The notes under the pieces are model-generated. The model was not told the origin of the DNA. It ran no database searches and saw nothing but the letters and a program-made list of their open reading frames with translations. The position numbers were made by a program, and so were the translations under genes. Below are positions 38,312-52,452 of a stretch of 64,000 bases of DNA, in pieces. The stretch comes from Ramlibacter rhizophilus (GTDB lineage Bacteria; Pseudomonadota; Gammaproteobacteria; Burkholderiales; Burkholderiaceae_C): contig NZ_SMLL01000004.1 of assembly GCF_004681965.1 (NCBI RefSeq), positions 124,001 to 188,000 on the forward strand, given 5' to 3'. Every line of letters starts with the position of its first letter. Position 1 is the first letter of the stretch.

Positions 38312-39525
38312 AGGCGCGGCTGGATCCGTCGCTGCTGGTCGTCGCGGCGGGCATGGCCGCGGCCTTCCACGTGGGCAAGCTGCCGCCGGCGCTGCCGGTG
38401 CTGCGCGAGGTGCTGGGCATCTCGCTGGTGCAGGCCGGCTTCCTGATCTCGCTGGTGCAGTTGGCCGGCATGAGCCTGGGCCTGGCGATCGGCCTGGCGA
38501 CGGACGGCCTGGGCCTGCGGCGCACCCTGCTGGCCGGCCTGTGCATCGTGTCCGTGGCGAGCGCGGCCGGTGGCTTGGTGCGCGAGCCAGCGCTGCTGCT
38601 CGCCCTGCGCGCGGCCGAAGGGCTCGGATTTCTCCTCGTGTACACGCCCGCGCCGGGGCTGGTGCGCCGGCTCGTGCCGGCCGAGCGGCTGTCGGTGCGG
38701 CTCGGGTTCTGGGGCGCCGCCATGCCCAGCGGCGCGGCCCTCGCGCTGTTGGTCGGCCCGGCGTGGATCGCGCACTGGGGCTGGCCCAGCTGGTGGTGGC
38801 TCGCGGCGGCCCTGTCCACGGGGGTCGCCGTCGCCGTGCTGGCCAGGGTGCCGCCGGATCCGCCGGCCGCCGTAGCGCCGCGCACGGCTTCGGGCTGGGT
38901 GCCGCGCCTGGCCGTCACGCTGCGTTCGCCCGGCCCGTGGCTCATCGCGCTGGGCTTCGGCGTCTATTCGGGCCAGTGGCTGGCCGTGATCGGATTCCTG
39001 CCCACGGTGTATGCGCAGGCCGGGCTGGCGCCGGGCACCGCCGGCGTGGCCACCGCCGTGGTCGCGGCCATGAACCTCACCGGCAACCTGGCCTCGGGCC
39101 GCCTGCTGCGGCGCGGATGGGCGCCGCAGCAGCTGCTTCGCATCGGCTTCGCCACCATGGCCGTCGGCGGCGTGCTGGCCTTCTCGCCGCTCGACAGGGT
39201 GTTGCCCGGCGGCCCCCTGCCGGCCGTCCTGGCCTACGTTGCGGTACTGTGCTTCTCGGCCGTCGGCGGCCTGGTCCCGGGAACGCTGTTCTTCCTCTCG
39301 GTGCGCTTCGCGCCCGGCGTGGACACGGTCTCGACCACCGTGGGCTGGATGCAGCAATGGTCCGCCTTCGGCCAGTTCGCCGGGCCGCCCCTGGTCGCCT
39401 GGGTGGCCAGCCTCAGTGGCGGCTGGCACTTCAGCGGCCTGGTGACCGCAAGCTGCGCCCTGCTGGGCCTGGGGCTGGCACACGGCATCGGCCGGCATTG
39501 GCGGCGACTCGCGGCGGCGGCATAG
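38308..39525 (+). CDS. MFS transporter, CynX/NimT-like
   Basis: A 405-residue inner-membrane carrier with about twelve helices. The first loop carries GLATDGLGLRRTLLAG, a variant of the MFS motif between helices 2 and 3. The overall pattern resembles the CynX/NimT (cyanate, nitroimidazole) group; the substrate is unknown. ATG overlaps the dgt TGA. Its TAG stop doubles as the first bases of a TAGAAT -10 for the next gene. Confidence 0.8.
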   Translation: MKARLDPSLLVVAAGMAAAFHVGKLPPALPVLREVLGISLVQAGFLISLVQLAGMSLGLAIGLATDGLGLRRTLLAGLCIVSVASAAGGLVREPALLLALRAAEGLGFLLVYTPAPGLVRRLVPAERLSVRLGFWGAAMPSGAALALLVGPAWIAHWGWPSWWWLAAALSTGVAVAVLARVPPDPPAAVAPRTASGWVPRLAVTLRSPGPWLIALGFGVYSGQWLAVIGFLPTVYAQAGLAPGTAGVATAVVAAMNLTGNLASGRLLRRGWAPQQLLRIGFATMAVGGVLAFSPLDRVLPGGPLPAVLAYVAVLCFSAVGGLVPGTLFFLSVRFAPGVDTVSTTVGWMQQWSAFGQFAGPPLVAWVASLSGGWHFSGLVTASCALLGLGLAHGIGRHWRRLAAAA

Positions 39526-39528
39526 AAT
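39523..39528 (+). promoter_or_regulatory. Candidate -10 box (TAGAAT) before the DUF1415 gene
   Basis: TAGAAT begins with the stop codon of the MFS gene and lies 35 bases before the DUF1415 ATG. No clear -35. Confidence 0.4.
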
Positions 39529-39563
39529 CGCGCCCCTTGCCGCCCTCCGCATCCCCGACGCCC

Positions 39564-40115
39564 ATGATCGCCGACCCCGCGCTGGCGCTGGAGCCGACCC
39601 GCCTCTGGCTCGAACGCGCCGTGATCGGACTGAACCTGTGTCCCTTCGCCAAGGCGGTGCTGGCCAAGGGGCAGGTGCACTTCGCCCTCACCCCGGCGCA
39701 GGACTGGGGCGGCGTGTGCGAGGCGCTGGTGCGAGAGGCCGCCGAGCTGCTGGCAAGGGACCCTGCCGAGCGCGACACCACGCTGCTCGTCGCGCCGCAT
39801 GCACCGGCCGACTTCGTGGAGTTCGCCGGCCTGGTCGCGCAGGGCGAGCGGCTTTTGGCCAACAACGGCTGGTCGGGAATCCTCCAGCTCGCGAGCTTCC
39901 ATCCCGCCTTCCAGTTCGCGGGAGTCGATCCCGAGGACATCACCAACAGCACCAACCGCTCGCCCTGGCCCACGCTGCACCTGCTGCGCGAGGCGAGCAT
40001 CGAGCGCGCCGTGCGGGCCTTCCCGGACGCGGCCGACATCTACGAAGCCAATATGGCCACCCTGCGCCGGCTCGGGCCGGACGGCTGGGCGCAGGTCCTG
40101 GCGGGGACCCCATGA
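39564..40115 (+). CDS. DUF1415 family protein
   Basis: A 183-residue cytoplasmic protein of the DUF1415 family, recognised by the N-terminal TRLWLERAVIGLNLCPFAK and by the central PAFQFAG and TNRSPWPTLHLLRE. No enzymatic role is established; a conserved Cys and several His/Asp could bind metal. ATG at 39564; the stop overlaps the methyltransferase start. Confidence 0.88.
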   Translation: MIADPALALEPTRLWLERAVIGLNLCPFAKAVLAKGQVHFALTPAQDWGGVCEALVREAAELLARDPAERDTTLLVAPHAPADFVEFAGLVAQGERLLANNGWSGILQLASFHPAFQFAGVDPEDITNSTNRSPWPTLHLLREASIERAVRAFPDAADIYEANMATLRRLGPDGWAQVLAGTP

Positions 40116-41059
40116 CGCGCGCCGACAGCAGCACGGAGCTGCGGCCCGGGCAGTCGGTGGAGCTGCTCCAGCAGCTGCACATCCTGACCCGCGAGGGCAA
40201 GCTCAACCAGGACTCCCGGCGCAAGCTCAAGCAGGTGTACCACCTCGTGCAGTTCATCGAGAAGCTGCTGGCCGACGCACCGCAGGGCGAGGGGCGTCCG
40301 GTGCTGGTGGACCATGGCGCCGGCAAGTCCTACCTGGGGTTCATCCTCTACGACCTCATCTTCAAGCCGCGCGGTGTCGGTCAAGTCTGGGGCGTGGAGA
40401 CGCGGGCGGAGCTGGTCGAGCGCTCGCGCGCCCTGGCCGGGCGGCTCGGCTTCGAGCGCATGCACTTCCTTCACCTGAGCGCGGCCGAGGCCACGCAATC
40501 GGACGCGATGCCGGCCGAGGTGGACATGGTCACGGCCCTGCACGCCTGCGACACGGCGACCGACGAGGCCATCGACTTCGGCCTGGCGCGACGCGCACGC
40601 TTCATGGTGCTGGTGCCTTGCTGCCAGGCGGAGGTGGCGGGGCACTTGCGCCAGTCCAAGGCGCTGTCCCTGTCGCGCACGCCACTGGCCGAGCTGTGGC
40701 GCCATCCGTTGCACACGCGCGAGATGGGGAGCCAGCTCACCAACGTGCTGCGCTGCCTGTACCTGGAAGCCTGCGGCTACCAGGTCACGGTCACCGAGCT
40801 GGTGGGCTGGGAGCACAGCCTCAAGAACGAGCTGATCCAGGCGCGCTGGACGGGGCAGCGCAAGCGCAGCGCGGCCGCACGCCTGTTGGCGCTGCTGTCG
40901 GAGTTCGGGCTCGACGCCCTGGCGCCCCTGCGCTTCGCGCGGCTGCCGCCGCCGTCCTCAACGGTGGGGGGGACGGGCGCGGCGCCAGGCGATCACGGCG
41001 GCGCCGATGCCGACGGCGACCAGGGCGAACACGGCCAGACCGAGCACGGGCTGCGGTAG
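40112..41059 (+). CDS. Class I SAM-dependent methyltransferase
   Basis: A 315-residue protein with a Rossmann-type SAM-binding loop VDHGAGKSYLGFILYD (about 66-81), acidic motif GVETRAEL, and VTALHACDTATDEAI with LVPCCQAEVA (about 164-173), a pattern of the Methyltransf_32 group. Substrate unknown. The last 35 residues (from about PPSSTVGGTG) are low-complexity Gly/Ala/Asp and lie over the antisense small membrane-protein gene, so the C-terminus looks like a read-out extension. ATG overlaps the DUF1415 stop. Confidence 0.8.
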   Translation: MTRADSSTELRPGQSVELLQQLHILTREGKLNQDSRRKLKQVYHLVQFIEKLLADAPQGEGRPVLVDHGAGKSYLGFILYDLIFKPRGVGQVWGVETRAELVERSRALAGRLGFERMHFLHLSAAEATQSDAMPAEVDMVTALHACDTATDEAIDFGLARRARFMVLVPCCQAEVAGHLRQSKALSLSRTPLAELWRHPLHTREMGSQLTNVLRCLYLEACGYQVTVTELVGWEHSLKNELIQARWTGQRKRSAAARLLALLSEFGLDALAPLRFARLPPPSSTVGGTGAAPGDHGGADADGDQGEHGQTEHGLR

Positions 41060-41131
41060 GCCCAGGACAACGGCCACCCAGATGATGGCCGTCATCAGCA
41101 ACAGGAACGCGATCATCCAGGCGGAGAACAT
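40958..41131 (-). CDS. Small membrane protein
   Basis: A 57-residue protein with two hydrophobic helices (FSAWMIAFLLLMTAIIWVAVV and VLGLAVFALVAVGIGAAVIAW, each quoted in part) and a basic end RRARPPHR, compatible with an inner-membrane hairpin with both ends inside. No known family. Its last 102 bases are antisense to the end of the methyltransferase gene. The clean amphipathic layout favours a real gene, but no strong ribosome site precedes the ATG. Confidence 0.45.
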   Translation of the reverse strand: MFSAWMIAFLLLMTAIIWVAVVLGLPQPVLGLAVFALVAVGIGAAVIAWRRARPPHR

Positions 41132-41266
41132 GGTGGTCTCTCGAGGGCTCTCAGCTCGGGAAGTGTGTTTCCCGATGTATGCGCCCGCTGTCCTCCAAGC
41201 CCGCACCCGGGCGTCGGAGAACATCGCGCTCCTCGACAATCGGGCAACCTGATCCGCCCGCCCGCC

Positions 41267-41959
41267 ATGGCCAGACTTCCTCGATTGACCCTGCCCGGCC
41301 ATCCGCACCATCTCATCCAGCGTGCGGCCGGCGGCCAGCCCGTCTTCCTGGCGGCGCCCGACTTCGAGGCCATGCACGCTGCGCTGGTGGAAGAAGCGCG
41401 GCTGCACGGCGTGGCCGTGCATGCCTACGTGCTCCTGCCCACCGCGATGCACCTGCTGGCCACGCCGGGCACGGCCGAGTCGCTGGGCCGGCTCATGCAG
41501 GGGGTCGGCCGGCGCTATGCGCGCTTCCTCAATGCACGCAGCGGCCGCAGCGGCGCGCTGTGGGAAGGACGCTACCGGGGCGCCGCCCTGCAGGCGCAGG
41601 CCTATCTCCTGGACGCCATGAGTCTCCTGGATCGCCTGCCGGTCCGGGCCGGGCTGGCGCCGTCGCCGGCCGAGTGGCCGTGGTCCAGCCACGGTCACTA
41701 CGTGGGCCAGCGCAGCGACCGGCTCGTGAGCCCGCATTCCTTGTGGTGGCAGCTCGGCAACACCCCGTTCGCGCGGGAGATGGCCTATGCCCAGCGGGTG
41801 GAGGCCGGTTTGCCTGCGCAGAAGGAGCAGGCGCTGCTCGACTCGGCGCTGTACGGCTGGGTCCTCGGCGACGAGGCCTTCCTGCAGGCGCTGCAGGCGC
41901 GCAGCCCGCGGCCCCTGGTCCGCGGCCAGCCGGGGCGTCCACGCACCACGGTGGGTTGA
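41267..41959 (+). CDS. RAYT-like transposase (Y1_Tnp family) lacking the HUH motif
   Basis: A 230-residue REP-associated tyrosine transposase relative. Family features: N-terminal MARLPRLTLPGHPHHLIQR, HAYVLLPTAMHLL (about 52-64), the Tyr-bearing GRRYARFLNAR and WEGRY, then LDRLPVRAGL and WPWSS. The canonical metal-binding P-N-H-x-H reads P58-T-A-M-H62: the Asn and first His are replaced, so the HUH nuclease is probably inactive, while the Tyr region remains. The frame is intact, suggesting domestication. No good ribosome site at the ATG. Located directly upstream of gltB with tag-like repeats after it. Confidence 0.8.
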   Translation: MARLPRLTLPGHPHHLIQRAAGGQPVFLAAPDFEAMHAALVEEARLHGVAVHAYVLLPTAMHLLATPGTAESLGRLMQGVGRRYARFLNARSGRSGALWEGRYRGAALQAQAYLLDAMSLLDRLPVRAGLAPSPAEWPWSSHGHYVGQRSDRLVSPHSLWWQLGNTPFAREMAYAQRVEAGLPAQKEQALLDSALYGWVLGDEAFLQALQARSPRPLVRGQPGRPRTTVG

Positions 41960-41960
41960 T

Positions 41961-41974
41961 CTGTCCCCAATTTA
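41961..41974 (+). repeat. RAYT-type tag 1
   Basis: CTGTCCCCAATTTA two bases after the transposase stop. Together with the copy at 42007 it has the form TGTC(TGA)CCCC-ATTTA, a tag I often associate with Y1_Tnp genes. Confidence 0.5.
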
Positions 41975-42006
41975 GGGCCGGGTCTTCTCCTTCGGGTTTG
42001 AAGCGG

Positions 42007-42023
42007 TGTCTGACCCCTATTTA
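42007..42023 (+). repeat. RAYT-type tag 2
   Basis: TGTCTGACCCCTATTTA, a variant of the tag at 41961 in the same orientation, 46 bases away and 6 bases from the gltB -35. Confidence 0.5.
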
Positions 42024-42029
42024 TTTCGC

Positions 42030-42058
42030 TTGAAGTGGGTGTGAGCCTGCACTATCCT
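42030..42058 (+). promoter_or_regulatory. Sigma-70 promoter of gltB
   Basis: TTGAAG (42030-42035), exact 17-base spacer, TATCCT (42053-42058); transcription would start near 42065, 27 bases before the gltB ATG, which has AAGGA upstream. Best-spaced promoter in the window. Confidence 0.6.
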
Positions 42059-42091
42059 CCGCGGTCCGCGAAAGTCTCCAAGGAAACCCCT

Positions 42092-46819
<4,728 letters not shown>

Positions 46820-46820
46820 G

Positions 46821-46909
46821 CCTCCCCCCCGAGGCGCCTTCGGCGCTTCCCCCTCAAGGGGGCGCCACCAGCGGCCCGGCAGAGCCGGTTCCGCGGTGGC
46901 ACTGGGCAG
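46821..46909. repeat. REP-like element between gltB and gltD
   Basis: About 89 bases starting just after the gltB stop, made of nested hairpins: GAGGCGCC/GGCGCTTC, CTTCCCCCTCAAGGGGG (5-bp arms around TCAA), GGCGCCACC with GGTGGC, and CGGCCCGGCAGAGCCGGTTCCG. The composition and order match a dispersed palindromic family I associate with Comamonadaceae. It lies in the gltBD transcript and could stabilise or attenuate it. Confidence 0.65.
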
Positions 46910-46946
46910 GAACAGACGAACGTACGGGAAACACGGAGCAAGCAAC

Positions 46947-48413
<1,467 letters not shown>

Positions 48414-48426
48414 GCGGCTTGGCGGT

Positions 48427-48451
48427 GGCCGGCGCCGGGTGGCGCCCGGCC
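48427..48451. terminator. Strong GC hairpin after gltD
   Basis: GGCCGGCGCC (48427-48436) pairs with GGCGCCCGGCC (48441-48451) with one bulged base and a 4-base loop, 13 bases after the gltD stop. No T-run follows. Confidence 0.4.
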
Positions 48452-48480
48452 GCCTCGGTATCATCGCGTACCCCCCCTCA

Positions 48481-48501
48481 AGGCCGGGCTCGACCCGGCT
48501 T
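48481..48501 (+). terminator. Hairpin with T-rich tail before mlaF
   Basis: GCCGGG (48483-48488) and CCCGGC (48494-48499) around CTCGA, followed by TTCTTCGTTT. It resembles a Rho-independent terminator for gltD. It ends 12 bases before the mlaF ATG and lies downstream of a TATCAT box (48459-48464), so it would also be in any mlaF leader made from that box. Confidence 0.45.
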
Positions 48502-48513
48502 CTTCGTTTCCGC

Positions 48514-49335
48514 ATGTCGATCGACGACCCCGATTCCCCGCCCCTGGTGGTGTGCCGCGACCTGAGCTTCGGCTACGGGCAGCGCCGCATCCTGGACGGC
48601 GTGAGCTTCACCGTGCCGCGCGGCAAGGTGACGGCGCTCATGGGCGCGTCCGGCGGCGGCAAGACCACGGTGCTGCGCCTCATCGGCGGGCAGGTGCGCG
48701 CCCAGGCGGGCGAGCTGCTCTTCGACGGGCAGGACGTCGGCCGCCTGGACCTGCGGGGCCTGTTCGCCGTGCGTCGTCGCATGGGCATGCTGTTCCAGTT
48801 CGGCGCGCTGTTCACCGACCTGTCGGTGTTCGACAACGTGGCCTTCCCGCTGCGCGAGCACACCGACCTGCCCGAGCCGCTGGTGCGCGACATCGTCCTC
48901 ATGAAGCTCAACGCCGTCGGCCTGCGTGGCGCGCGGGACCTGATGCCCGCCGAGGTGTCGGGCGGTATGGCCCGGCGCGTGGCGCTGGCCCGCGCCATCG
49001 CCCTGGATCCGGAGCTGATCATGTACGACGAGCCATTCGCCGGGCTCGACCCGATCTCGCTGGGCACCTCGGCGCAGCTCATTCGGCAGCTCAACGACAC
49101 CTTGGGCATCACCAGCATCGTGGTCTCGCACGACCTGGACGAGACCTTCCGCATCGCCGACCAGGTGATCGTCCTGGCCAACGGGCGCATCGCGGCGCAG
49201 GGCACGCCCGAGGAAGTGCGGGCCTCGAACGACCCGCTGGTGCGGCAGTTCGTGCAGGCACAGCCCGAAGGGCCGGTCCATTTCCACTACCCCGGTCCCA
49301 CCGTGGACCAGGACTTCGGCGCGGGACTGCGATGA
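48514..49335 (+). CDS. mlaF: Mla ABC transporter ATPase MlaF
   Basis: ATPase of the MlaFEDB complex, which moves phospholipids between the inner membrane and periplasmic MlaC to keep outer-membrane asymmetry. 273 residues: Walker [10 protein letters not shown] (about 44-52), signature VSGGMARR (about 150) and Walker [14 protein letters not shown]. It has the Mla-specific C-terminal tail. First of mlaFEDACB; its TGA overlaps mlaE's ATG. Confidence 0.95.
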   Translation: MSIDDPDSPPLVVCRDLSFGYGQRRILDGVSFTVPRGKVTALMGASGGGKTTVLRLIGGQVRAQAGELLFDGQDVGRLDLRGLFAVRRRMGMLFQFGALFTDLSVFDNVAFPLREHTDLPEPLVRDIVLMKLNAVGLRGARDLMPAEVSGGMARRVALARAIALDPELIMYDEPFAGLDPISLGTSAQLIRQLNDTLGITSIVVSHDLDETFRIADQVIVLANGRIAAQGTPEEVRASNDPLVRQFVQAQPEGPVHFHYPGPTVDQDFGAGLR

Positions 49336-50114
49336 ACGGCCTCCATCCCGCCCGCCTGGGCCTGGCCACGCGCCGCAAGCTGGGCGACCTCGGCCGCGGC
49401 CTGCGCCTTTTCACGCGCATGCTGGTGCTGCTGGGCCCCAGCATGCGCCGCTTCTCGCTGGTGCGCGACCAGGTGCATTTCCTGGGCAACTACTCGCTGG
49501 CCATCATTGCCGTGTCCGGCCTGTTCGTCGGCTTCGTGCTCGGCCTGCAGGGCTACTACACGCTGCAGCGCTACGGCTCCACCGAGGCGCTGGGCCTGCT
49601 GGTCGCCCTGAGCCTGGTGCGCGAGCTGGGCCCGGTGGTCACCGCCTTGCTCTTCGCCGGCCGGGCCGGCACCTCGCTCACGGCGGAGATCGGCCTCATG
49701 AAGGCCGGCGAACAGCTCTCGGCCATGGAGATGATGGCGGTGGACCCGATCCGCCGCATCCTCGCGCCGCGCTTCTGGGGCGGGGTCATCGCCATGCCCC
49801 TGCTCGCGGCGGTCTTCAGCGCGGTGGGCATCATCGGCGGCTGGGTGGTGGGCGTGCTGATGATCGGGGTCGATCCCGGTGCGTTCTGGAGCCAGATGCA
49901 AGGCGGCGTGGACGTCTGGCGCGACGTGGGCAACGGGGTGATCAAGAGCTTCGTCTTCGGCGTCACGGTCACCTTCGTGGCCGTCCTCGAGGGCTTCGAG
50001 GCGCATCCCACGCCCGAGGGCGTCTCGCGCGCCACCACGCGCACGGTGGTGGTGGCCTCGCTCGCGGTGCTGGGGCTCGATTTCATGCTCACGGCGATGA
50101 TGTTCAGCCTGTGA
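49332..50114 (+). CDS. mlaE: Mla permease MlaE
   Basis: Inner-membrane permease of the Mla complex, 260 residues. Family marks: [22 protein letters not shown] (split), [24 protein letters not shown] (split at about 103-126), [13 protein letters not shown] and [10 protein letters not shown]. About five helices plus an amphipathic N-terminus. ATG overlaps mlaF. Confidence 0.95.
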   Translation: MNGLHPARLGLATRRKLGDLGRGLRLFTRMLVLLGPSMRRFSLVRDQVHFLGNYSLAIIAVSGLFVGFVLGLQGYYTLQRYGSTEALGLLVALSLVRELGPVVTALLFAGRAGTSLTAEIGLMKAGEQLSAMEMMAVDPIRRILAPRFWGGVIAMPLLAAVFSAVGIIGGWVVGVLMIGVDPGAFWSQMQGGVDVWRDVGNGVIKSFVFGVTVTFVAVLEGFEAHPTPEGVSRATTRTVVVASLAVLGLDFMLTAMMFSL

Positions 50115-50141
50115 GCCGGACACGGCAGGAAGGATTGGAAG

Positions 50142-50648
50142 ATGGACAAATCGAAGAACGACGTCTGGGTGGGCCTGTTCGTGCTGATCGGCGCGGCGGC
50201 GCTGCTGTTCCTGGCGCTGCAGTCGGCCAACCTGCTGACCCTGAACTTCCAGCCGACCTACCGGCTGGAAGCCCGCTTCGACAACATCGGCGGCCTCAAG
50301 CCGCGCGCCGCGGTGCGCAGTGCCGGCGTGGTGGTCGGCCGGGTGGAGTCGATCAGCTTCGACGACCAGAGCTACCGCGCCCGCGTGGTGCTGGAGCTGG
50401 AAGACCGCTACACCTTCCCCAAGGACAGCTCGCTCAAGATCCTCACCAGCGGCCTGCTGGGTGAGCAGTACATCGGCATCGAACCGGGCTACGAGGAAAA
50501 GAAGCTGGCGCAGGGCGATACGATCGGCAACACGCAGTCGGCGGTGGTGCTGGAGAACCTGATCAGCCAGTTCCTCTACAACCGCGCCGCCGAGCCTGCG
50601 GCCGCTGCCGCACCGGCCGCGGCGCCCGCTGCCCCGCCCCGAAAATGA
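50142..50648 (+). CDS. mlaD: Mla substrate-binding MCE protein MlaD
   Basis: Periplasm-facing hexameric MCE ring of the Mla complex, anchored by one helix (about 8-30, VWVGLFVLIGAAALLFLAL). 168 residues. The MCE domain follows with ARFDNIGGLKPRAAVRSAGV and GRVESI, then LTSGLLGEQYIGIEPG. The C-terminus is an Ala/Pro-rich tail. Ends overlapping the mlaA start. Confidence 0.95.
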   Translation: MDKSKNDVWVGLFVLIGAAALLFLALQSANLLTLNFQPTYRLEARFDNIGGLKPRAAVRSAGVVVGRVESISFDDQSYRARVVLELEDRYTFPKDSSLKILTSGLLGEQYIGIEPGYEEKKLAQGDTIGNTQSAVVLENLISQFLYNRAAEPAAAAAPAAAPAAPPRK

Positions 50649-51367
50649 TCTCGTCCGTATTTCGCCTGCTTTCGCTCCTGGTCGTGGCGCTGGCCCTGGG
50701 CGCCTGCGCCGCCGGGCCCGACCCGCGCGACCCGCTGGAGCCCTGGAACCGCAAGGTGTCCGACTTCAACGAGGCCGTGGATTCCATCGTGCTGAAGCCG
50801 GCCGCCATCGGCTACCGCGAGGCGCTGCCGCCCCTGGTGCGCACGGGCGTGAGCAACTTCTTCGCCAACCTGGGCGATGCCTGGTCCACCGTCAACAACG
50901 CGCTGCAGCTGCGCCCGCACCATGCCGCCGAGAGCTGGCTGCGCTTCGGCGTCAATACCTTTTTCGGCCTGGGTGGGGTGCTGGACATCGCCAGCGACAT
51001 GGGAATCGAGCGGCACCGCGAGGATTTCGGCCAGACGCTGGGCCGCTGGGGCGTGGACACGGGGCCTTACATCGTGCTGCCACTGCTCGGGCCTTCCACG
51101 CTGCGCGACACCCTGGCCCTGCCGGTTGATCGCTGGGGCGACCCGGTGCGCCTCGTCAACCCGGACAGCCTGGAGACGGGGCTCTATGCGCTGCGCGCCG
51201 TCGATGTCCGCGCCAACCTGCTGCGCGCCAGCTCGGTGCTGGACGCGGTGGCCCTGGACAAGTACAGCTTCACGCGGGACGCCTTCCTGCAGCGGCGGCG
51301 CGCCCAGATCTACCGGCCCGACGCGCAGGTCGATCCGCAGTCGGCGGACGAGGACTTCAGCCGCTGA
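50645..51367 (+). CDS. mlaA: Outer-membrane lipoprotein MlaA (VacJ)
   Basis: Removes mislocalised phospholipids from the outer leaflet of the outer membrane and hands them to MlaC. 240 residues with lipobox LGAC (Cys near 20), then DPLEPWNRKVSDFNEAVD, RTGVSNFFANLGDAWSTVNN, FGQTLGRWGVDTGPYIVLPL and GPSTLRD, the classic VacJ pattern. ATG overlaps mlaD's stop; in E. coli vacJ is elsewhere, whereas here it is inside the operon. Confidence 0.95.
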   Translation: MISSVFRLLSLLVVALALGACAAGPDPRDPLEPWNRKVSDFNEAVDSIVLKPAAIGYREALPPLVRTGVSNFFANLGDAWSTVNNALQLRPHHAAESWLRFGVNTFFGLGGVLDIASDMGIERHREDFGQTLGRWGVDTGPYIVLPLLGPSTLRDTLALPVDRWGDPVRLVNPDSLETGLYALRAVDVRANLLRASSVLDAVALDKYSFTRDAFLQRRRAQIYRPDAQVDPQSADEDFSR

Positions 51368-51466
51368 GCCTGGGCAAGCACATGCAACGGCTGGAACCTG
51401 CCCCGCGGCACAGGCCTCCAACAAGGTTCCGTGCCGCGAGGCCTGAATACTTTTGAAAGACAAACG

Positions 51467-52114
51467 ATGAACCGACGACATTTCGCCGTGCAAGCAGCCA
51501 CCCTCGGCGCCGCCGCGGCGGGCCTGGCCGGCTGGCTGCCCGCCATGGCGGCCGATGAAGCGCCGGATGCCCTCATCAAGCGGCTGTCCGACGAACTGCT
51601 GGCCCTCATCCGCTCCGATCCGGCGCTGCGCAACGGGGATGTGAACCGGATCATGACCGTGGTCGATGCCAAGGTCATGCCCAACGTGAACTTCCGCCGC
51701 ATGACCGCCTCGGCGGTCGGTCCGGCCTGGCGCCAGGCCACGCCCGAGCAGCAGAAGCGCCTGCAGGAGGAGTTCAAGACCCTGCTGGTGCGCACCTACT
51801 CGGGTGCGCTTGCGCAGGTCAATGACGAGACCATCACCGTGCGGCCGCTGCGCGCGTCGCCCACCGACAGCGAGGTGGTGGTGCGCAGCGAGATCCGCGG
51901 CCGGGGGGATCCCATCCAGCTCGAGTACCGCATGGAGAAGACGCCCGGCGAAGGCGCGGGCTGGAAGATCTACAACCTCAACGTGCTGGGCGTCTGGCTG
52001 GTCGAGACCTACCGCAGCCAGTTCGCGACGGAGATCAACCAGCGCGGCATCGACGGCCTGATCGCCACGCTGGCCGAGCGCAATCGCGCCAATGCCGCGG
52101 CGCGGCGCGGCTGA
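51467..52114 (+). CDS. mlaC: Periplasmic phospholipid shuttle MlaC
   Basis: Carries phospholipid between MlaA and MlaD. 215 residues. The signal peptide opens MNRRHFAVQAATLGAAAAGL and has a twin-arginine pair with AMAAD cleavage near 30; it looks Tat-like although MlaC is usually Sec-exported. The mature part has the Ttg2D/MlaC features DVNRIMTVVDAKVMPNVNF, RMTASAVGPAWRQATPEQ and GWKIYNLNVLGVWLVETYR. 99 bases separate it from mlaA. Confidence 0.94.
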   Translation: MNRRHFAVQAATLGAAAAGLAGWLPAMAADEAPDALIKRLSDELLALIRSDPALRNGDVNRIMTVVDAKVMPNVNFRRMTASAVGPAWRQATPEQQKRLQEEFKTLLVRTYSGALAQVNDETITVRPLRASPTDSEVVVRSEIRGRGDPIQLEYRMEKTPGEGAGWKIYNLNVLGVWLVETYRSQFATEINQRGIDGLIATLAERNRANAAARRG

Positions 52115-52120
52115 CGCGCC

Positions 52121-52399
52121 ATGACCACCCTGGTGCTGCCCGCCTCGCTCACCCACGATGGGGCCGCCGCCTGCTCGCGCATGCTGGGCCAGGCCGTGCG
52201 GGCGCTCGGCGACGGGCAGGCCATCGCCGATGCGAGCGTATTGGAGCGCTTCGACTCCTCCGCGCTCGCGGTGCTGCTGGAGTGCCGGCGCGAAGCACTT
52301 GCGCACGGCAAGGGCTTCGCGGTGCGCGGCCTGCCGGCGCGACTGCGGGCGCTCGCGGTTCTCTACGGCGTGGACGGGCTGCTGCCGCCGGCGGCTTGA
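52121..52399 (+). CDS. mlaB: Mla STAS-domain protein MlaB
   Basis: Small cytoplasmic STAS protein that binds MlaF and stabilises the complex. 92 residues with the STAS core FDSSALAVLLECRREA (about 44-59) carrying the conserved Ser/Thr position. Begins 6 bases after mlaC. Confidence 0.88.
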   Translation: MTTLVLPASLTHDGAAACSRMLGQAVRALGDGQAIADASVLERFDSSALAVLLECRREALAHGKGFAVRGLPARLRALAVLYGVDGLLPPAA

Positions 52400-52434
52400 C
52401 GGGGCGCTCGAAAGCGCGAGGAGGGCGCGCCGCC

Positions 52435-52440
52435 TAGAAT
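52435..52440 (+). promoter_or_regulatory. Candidate -10 box (TAGAAT) for the ABC exporter
   Basis: TAGAAT 12 bases before the ATG of the ABC ATPase gene. It would give a nearly leaderless message and an internal start within the mla-mur run. Confidence 0.4.
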
Positions 52441-52452
52441 GGCGGGTTGCCT

